Source: Symbiodinium kawagutii
Taxonomy: Eukaryota > Sar > Dinophyceae > Suessiales > Symbiodiniaceae
DNA: 64,000 nucleotides
Assembly: GCA_009767595.1 (NCBI GenBank)
Contig: VSDK01020618.1
Coordinates: 765,394-829,393 of the forward strand
Reading direction: 5' to 3'
Each line of letters begins with the position of its first letter. Position 1 is the first letter of the stretch. Under the pieces are notes generated by a model. That model saw only the letters and a program-made list of their open reading frames with translations. It made no database searches and was not told the DNA's origin. The position numbers and the translations under genes were made by a program. Shown here in pieces: positions 60,693 to 64,000 of the stretch.

Positions 60693-60917
60693 ATGACTGC
60701 GATGATCCCTCGAACACACACTTGCTGCGTTCTCGCGCTGGCTCTAGTTGCTTGCTGGTCAGCACAGTTCAAGCACGGCACGGCACTGCCTTCAGCACAG
60801 CAACTGACAGCTTTGTCAGTTGGGAGTTGGACGAATGTTTGTAGCGCAAGCTACTTCACAGCATCTTCCGGGCATGTCTTCCGTACTCAAATCCAAAGAA
60901 TCCCTTTCGCTGCTTAA
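60693..60917 (+). CDS. Possible first exon with signal peptide
   Basis: An ATG at 60702 (or 60693) opens MIPRTHTCCVLALALVACWS and then AQFKHGTALPSAQQLTALSV. The basic start, hydrophobic core and small residues look like a secretory or plastid-targeting signal. The local composition is coding-like and GC-rich. The product and downstream exons are not recognised. Confidence 0.3.
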   Translation: MTAMIPRTHTCCVLALALVACWSAQFKHGTALPSAQQLTALSVGSWTNVCSASYFTASSGHVFRTQIQRIPFAA

Positions 60918-62385
60918 CAATGACTGTCAGTTTCTCAACATTATGCACTTTACAAGAAATCCTTCTGCTTGTTTTTGGAGTAAATCCAAGCCCCCCTACC
61001 GAAACCTCTGCCAAAAAACACAACAAGTATGCCAGAGAAATAGCTCGCAGCAGCCATGGTTCTGCCAGTCTTTCGTCAAAGGTCGGCTGAGCTGGCAATA
61101 GCTGAGCATCCTACACCGTCCTACACCATTGCTTGAATAAGATGCTACCATCCAGAATACCATTAATCATGGGCAGAAGACACATGTCGGTATGGAGTAT
61201 CTATAACAATGATTAAACTGGTCATTGCTATTTGTATTGTCCATATGTACTGAATTCTTATTGGCATACCACCAAAAATGCGTTCACTATTGTTTACTCA
61301 TGTTTTGGTTGCTACGATCTAATGAGCTTTCAAAACTACTAAGGTCATTTTGCTTGGTACAATACCTGTGTTGGCATTTTGCAATCTGAGTTCTTTGGTT
61401 GGCACCAGCTCCATTTATGGACACAACTACAATTCCCTATTATTAACATGTTTTTCATAAACCATTGGTTAACCCATTACTTACATTTATCAACCATTAC
61501 TGTACTTACCATGATTAAGCATGAATGACCACTGATTATACACATGCGTGTATGGATTTTTGCATGGCAATTTTCCCAGCGGTTGGTGTGAAGCTTGGAG
61601 ATTTCTGGGAGCGGCAGGCAATGTTGGAGTTCTTCCACGGCTTTTGTTCAGTCCGATCCTCGTTGTGTGAGACTCACGTGAAAAGGAGGTTATGTTCGCT
61701 GGTGGGTGCTTGGTCATTGCAGAGAGTTGATTGACCATCATCAATGATTACCAATGAACCAATGTTAGTGGCTGATGAAATGATGGCTCAATGATGGTGA
61801 ATAGTTATCAATAACGATTCATTGTGGGTGATAATTGTTGCTCGTCAAGAGTCATTGTGGTATTGGACCATCAGCCATCATGGTAAACTATAGTTTTCAG
61901 CTAGACTGCTCGCTTTCCATTTTGTGCAAACGGGGGGACGAGGGGCAGCCCATCGATGATTGTTGAGACTAACCGCTGTTGGTGAATCATCAATGATGGT
62001 ACGGTCAATAATGGTTGCTGCTGGTTGATGGTTTCCGAAGCCATATATGATGCTCATCATTCCCTTTTCGAACAATGAAATTTCATCCCACAGCTGTGCG
62101 GCCTCTGGTCAGGAGGCTCAAGCATCCAGCTCAACTCAGCCAGATCAACCCACTACCAGCTTCAAGAAACCAAGCCCACCAAGACCCAACCCCACTCAGC
62201 CCCACCAAGCCCCACCAAGCCCCCGGCGCCCCGCTTGGTCTCAGCCATTTCTCAGGGCAGTAGCTGCGCTCGGAAACAAGCAGATGCTTCCAACGCACCC
62301 ACGCGACCGGAAGGTGAAGGCCCGCAGTTCCATGCGGTGAAGGTGGGGTGGGGGATGATCCCTAATGATGTCATAGGAAAGTGCA

Positions 62386-62463
62386 TGGGAAAATCATGGA
62401 AATTCATAGGGGACAAGAACCAAAGCGTATATATTTTCAGAGATTGTCCATAATTTTCCCATG
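62386..62463. repeat. Short fold-back
   Basis: CATGGGAAAATCATGGA and its reverse complement (one mismatch) are about 50 bp apart, like a very small MITE. Confidence 0.6.
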
Positions 62464-62581
62464 AATTTCTTGGTACAACGGTATAATTCCATGAATGATG
62501 AACAATTGCCAAGGATAGCCAAGGTGCCGGTAGAAGCCAAAGGATCTGTATTCTGTTGAAGGGGTAATAGTAGTCCTTGGG

Positions 62582-62757
62582 CACTTCCCAGTCCTTATAT
62601 CCATAGATATGCCCCCCACCAACCAGCAACATACAACAACCATCAACAAAGGATCAACAACCAAACCAAGATATGATAAAATCAATCAGTATCAACAAAT
62701 AAAATAACAAATGAACCAACAAGAAGGGGGATTATCAATAAATGGACTGGGAAGTGG
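62582..62757. repeat. Inverted repeat just before the AT-rich junction
   Basis: CACTTCCCAGTCC (about 62583) and GGACTGGGAAGTG (about 62744) are perfect inverted copies of 13 bp. The second lies right at the change to AT-rich DNA. Confidence 0.6.
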
Positions 62758-62797
62758 CCCATTGGGTAGGAAAATAAGTAAAAAACATACAAACTCT

Positions 62798-62832
62798 TTG
62801 ATACATTGAATTAATTACATTGAATGTATCAA
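62798..62832 (-). terminator. Hairpin after virus-like ORF
   Basis: A 10-bp perfect stem (TTGATACATT / AATGTATCAA) with a 15-base loop starts 6 bases past the stop codon at 62838. In Mimiviridae such hairpins mark mRNA 3' ends; I infer the same role. Confidence 0.6.
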
Positions 62833-62837
62833 GCAGT

Positions 62838-63272
62838 TTAAGTGTTCATTAAGTTTAGCCATCTTAAATGCCTCTTGCTTTTTTTGTGTTCTGAAAATGC
62901 CTTCTTACTAATTAGAACACTGCAAGTCTCACACCATACCTTACCCTCTTGTCTCATCACATCTCCCTCTTCTAAACTCATATAGTGTCTATGTATGTCT
63001 GTTGCTATGTGGTCTTGCCATCCATCTTTTCTAACTTCTATTTTACAACAATCGCACCAGACCTTTTCCTTTCGTTTTTCTCTTTTCTGTTCAGTTATTG
63101 TTCCTCTGTTTTTATCATAGTGCCTCTTAGTATTCTCACGCATTTTTTCAGGGTTGTTTTTCTGATACTTTGCCATTTTTTCCAAGCAAGTAATACAGGT
63201 TTTCCTTCCCTCTTTGAATTCATCATTTGCTTTGTCTTTATGGCACTTACAGCATTTTTTCATTTCAGCCAT
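62838..63272 (-). CDS. Virus-like zinc-finger protein
   Basis: A 144-residue intact ORF in AT-rich DNA. Residues 7-29 hold C-x2-C ... C-x2-C (CCKCHKDKANDEF, TCITC), followed by a basic K/N/E-rich helix. Two U1-type C2H2 fingers follow with identical spacing C-x2-C-x11-H-x5-H (C73-H94 and C114-H135). Small proteins of this design are common in nucleocytoplasmic large DNA viruses; that is family knowledge. A promoter-like motif lies at 63286-63311 and a hairpin just after the stop. No intron is seen. Probable role: nucleic-acid binding. Confidence 0.75.
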   Translation of the reverse strand: MAEMKKCCKCHKDKANDEFKEGRKTCITCLEKMAKYQKNNPEKMRENTKRHYDKNRGTITEQKREKRKEKVWCDCCKIEVRKDGWQDHIATDIHRHYMSLEEGDVMRQEGKVWCETCSVLISKKAFSEHKKSKRHLRWLNLMNT

Positions 63273-63285
63273 TCTATTACTAATA

Positions 63286-63311
63286 TATATATATAGTCAT
63301 TTTGTCTTTAA
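63286..63311 (-). promoter_or_regulatory. Shared promoter-like motif, copy 1
   Basis: Read on the minus strand it is TTAAAGACAAAATGACTATA followed by TATA. It lies 14 bases upstream of the ATG at 63272. The same motif with one base difference lies before the next ORF, so it is likely a gene-start signal of the inserted DNA. Confidence 0.6.
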
Positions 63312-63355
63312 GTGGTTTTTAGTCTTTAGACAGTTAATATCAATGGAAGAAAATA

Positions 63356-63381
63356 ATTAAATAATAATGTAATTATTTAAT
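63356..63381 (-). terminator. Hairpin after second virus-like ORF
   Basis: A 10-bp perfect stem (ATTAAATAAT / ATTATTTAAT) with a 6-base loop lies 8 bases past the stop at 63389, the same placement as the hairpin at 62798. Confidence 0.6.
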
Positions 63382-63388
63382 CATTTTG

Positions 63389-63795
63389 TTAATGTAATGT
63401 TTGGATATGCCTTTCCCAATACAAATACATCACAGAAACATTACATTTTTTACATACAAAATATTTTTTACCGTTCTTATCCACGCCTACCTCATCAGGC
63501 TCTGGTAGTTTTGGTATGTCTGGATTTTGACTTCTTTTTAGTTGTGCTTGGTGTCTTTGCGATTTCTCGTGTTTTGCCTTACATCCTAGTTTTCCTTCAA
63601 AATCGCACAGGTCGCAGTAATACTTTTTCTGTCTGTATTCTTTTCTTTTTTCCCTGATGCCTTTGTGATTTTTCGTGTCTTGCCTTACAATATAGTTTCC
63701 CTTCAAAATTGCATAAGTCGCAGTAATATGTTTTTTTTCTGTTTTCTTTTCTTTTTTCCCTGACAACTAAAACAGTATTTCTTTTCAACTTCCAT
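63389..63795 (-). pseudogene. Virus-like zinc-finger protein with two frame changes
   Basis: The ATG at 63795 opens a frame with C-F-S-C and a Lys-rich stretch. The first finger (YYCDLCNFEGKLYCKARHEK) and the second (YYCDLCDFEGKLGCKAKHEK) lie in two other frames. Shifts occur at A-runs near 63727-63734 and between the fingers. The fingers are a tandem duplication of about 100 bp with spacing C-x2-C-x11-H-x5-H. The last part (YFVCKKCNVSVMYLYWERHI) is a third C2H2-like unit. It is either a decayed gene or homopolymer sequencing errors. A hairpin lies at 63356-63381. Confidence 0.6.
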
Positions 63796-63801
63796 ACTTA
63801 C

Positions 63802-63825
63802 TATATATAGTCATTTTATCTTTAA
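63802..63825 (-). promoter_or_regulatory. Shared promoter-like motif, copy 2
   Basis: Minus strand TTAAAGATAAAATGACTATA followed by TATA, 7 bases upstream of the ATG at 63795. It differs at one position from the copy at 63286-63311. Confidence 0.6.
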
Positions 63826-63859
63826 ATACTTTTTTCAAAAGTCAGTAATTGTCATAAAA

Positions 63860-64000
63860 TCATTTCTCTCTACAATTGCATTTATGGCAGTAGATGATGC
63901 AGTTTTCCTTATGGTGGCTCTGACAATTTTGAAGTCTCTGTGCAGTCATATTGCTAAACACTATACCTTGCTTAATATCAAATTCAAACTCACAACTACA
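63860..64000 (-). CDS. Partial virus-like Cys/His protein, cut by the window end
   Basis: The frame is open to the edge of the window and ends with TGA at 63860-63862. It reads CSCEFEFDIKQGIVFSNMTA and later QSHHKENCIIYCHKCNCREK, with several Cys and His. It is probably a third gene of the same minus-strand row. Its start lies outside. Confidence 0.5.
   Translation of the reverse strand, partial: CSCEFEFDIKQGIVFSNMTAQRLQNCQSHHKENCIIYCHKCNCREK

Larger units (their letters stand above)
59416..62581. other. Mostly non-coding DNA after RRM3
   Basis: Contains the possible signal-peptide exon at 60693 and coding-like patches at 60050-60100 (RGRDRSYETEQL), 61565-61730 and a Pro-rich one at 62080-62260. 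None is assigned. The 3' end of the RRM gene should be here. Confidence 0.4.
62760..64000 (-). mobile_element. AT-rich virus-like insertion, continues past the window
   Basis: From about 62760 the DNA changes from repeat-filled host sequence to compact AT-rich DNA with three same-strand small genes, short spacers and no MITE copies. This supports an integrated giant-virus-like segment. An assembly junction with a viral contig would look the same. Confidence 0.6.

Noticed and set aside
1-64000. tRNA or rRNA genes
   Set aside because: I saw no cloverleaf with the B-box pattern and no rRNA core sequence; a covariance-model scan would be needed to be certain.

Overview
The window looks like nuclear DNA of a dinoflagellate, probably Symbiodiniaceae-like. 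It has very low coding density, tiny exons in huge introns, every inferred intron acceptor reading AG|G, and donors that mix GT with GC and GA. It also carries protein families that I know only as large dinoflagellate-specific expansions. This identification rests on pattern recognition; no search was run.

Main gene, + strand. Many fragments of RNA-recognition motifs (RRMs) lie along the strand and become continuous when joined by phase-consistent AG|G splicing. They occur in the correct structural order three times: RRM1 at 16.7-25.0 kb, RRM2 at 27.0-35.1 kb, RRM3 at 40.1-59.4 kb. Arg/Gly-rich linker exons sit before RRM1 and between RRM2 and RRM3. I read this as one triple-RRM protein gene (hnRNP M / Gbp2 / SR-like) of at least 43 kb whose RRM exons are about 19-74 nt long. 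The beta2 part of RRM3 was not found.

Nested in the 16-kb RRM3 intron (41.5-57.9 kb), same strand, is an exon-rich block at about 44.2-56.9 kb. It encodes a Lys-rich region with a Cys motif, a degenerate C5-methyltransferase-like domain (48.0-50.1 kb), a helical tail with one in-frame TGA (51849), and a second gene (54.9-56.9 kb) whose motif layout resembles KDZ/Plavaka-type transposases. It may be a mobile element or a gene pair carried by one.

The remaining DNA (1-8.8 kb and the other introns) is filled with short palindromic MITE-like elements in three main families, a fourth dispersed repeat, minisatellites (54, 135, 18 and 11 bp units), microsatellites and a 1.1-kb AT-rich island at 36.4-37.5 kb.

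The right end (from about 62.76 kb) changes abruptly to AT-rich, compact, minus-strand DNA. It holds three small zinc-finger ORFs, two of them preceded by the same promoter-like motif and followed by a hairpin just after the stop. This resembles an integrated giant-virus (NCLDV) segment.
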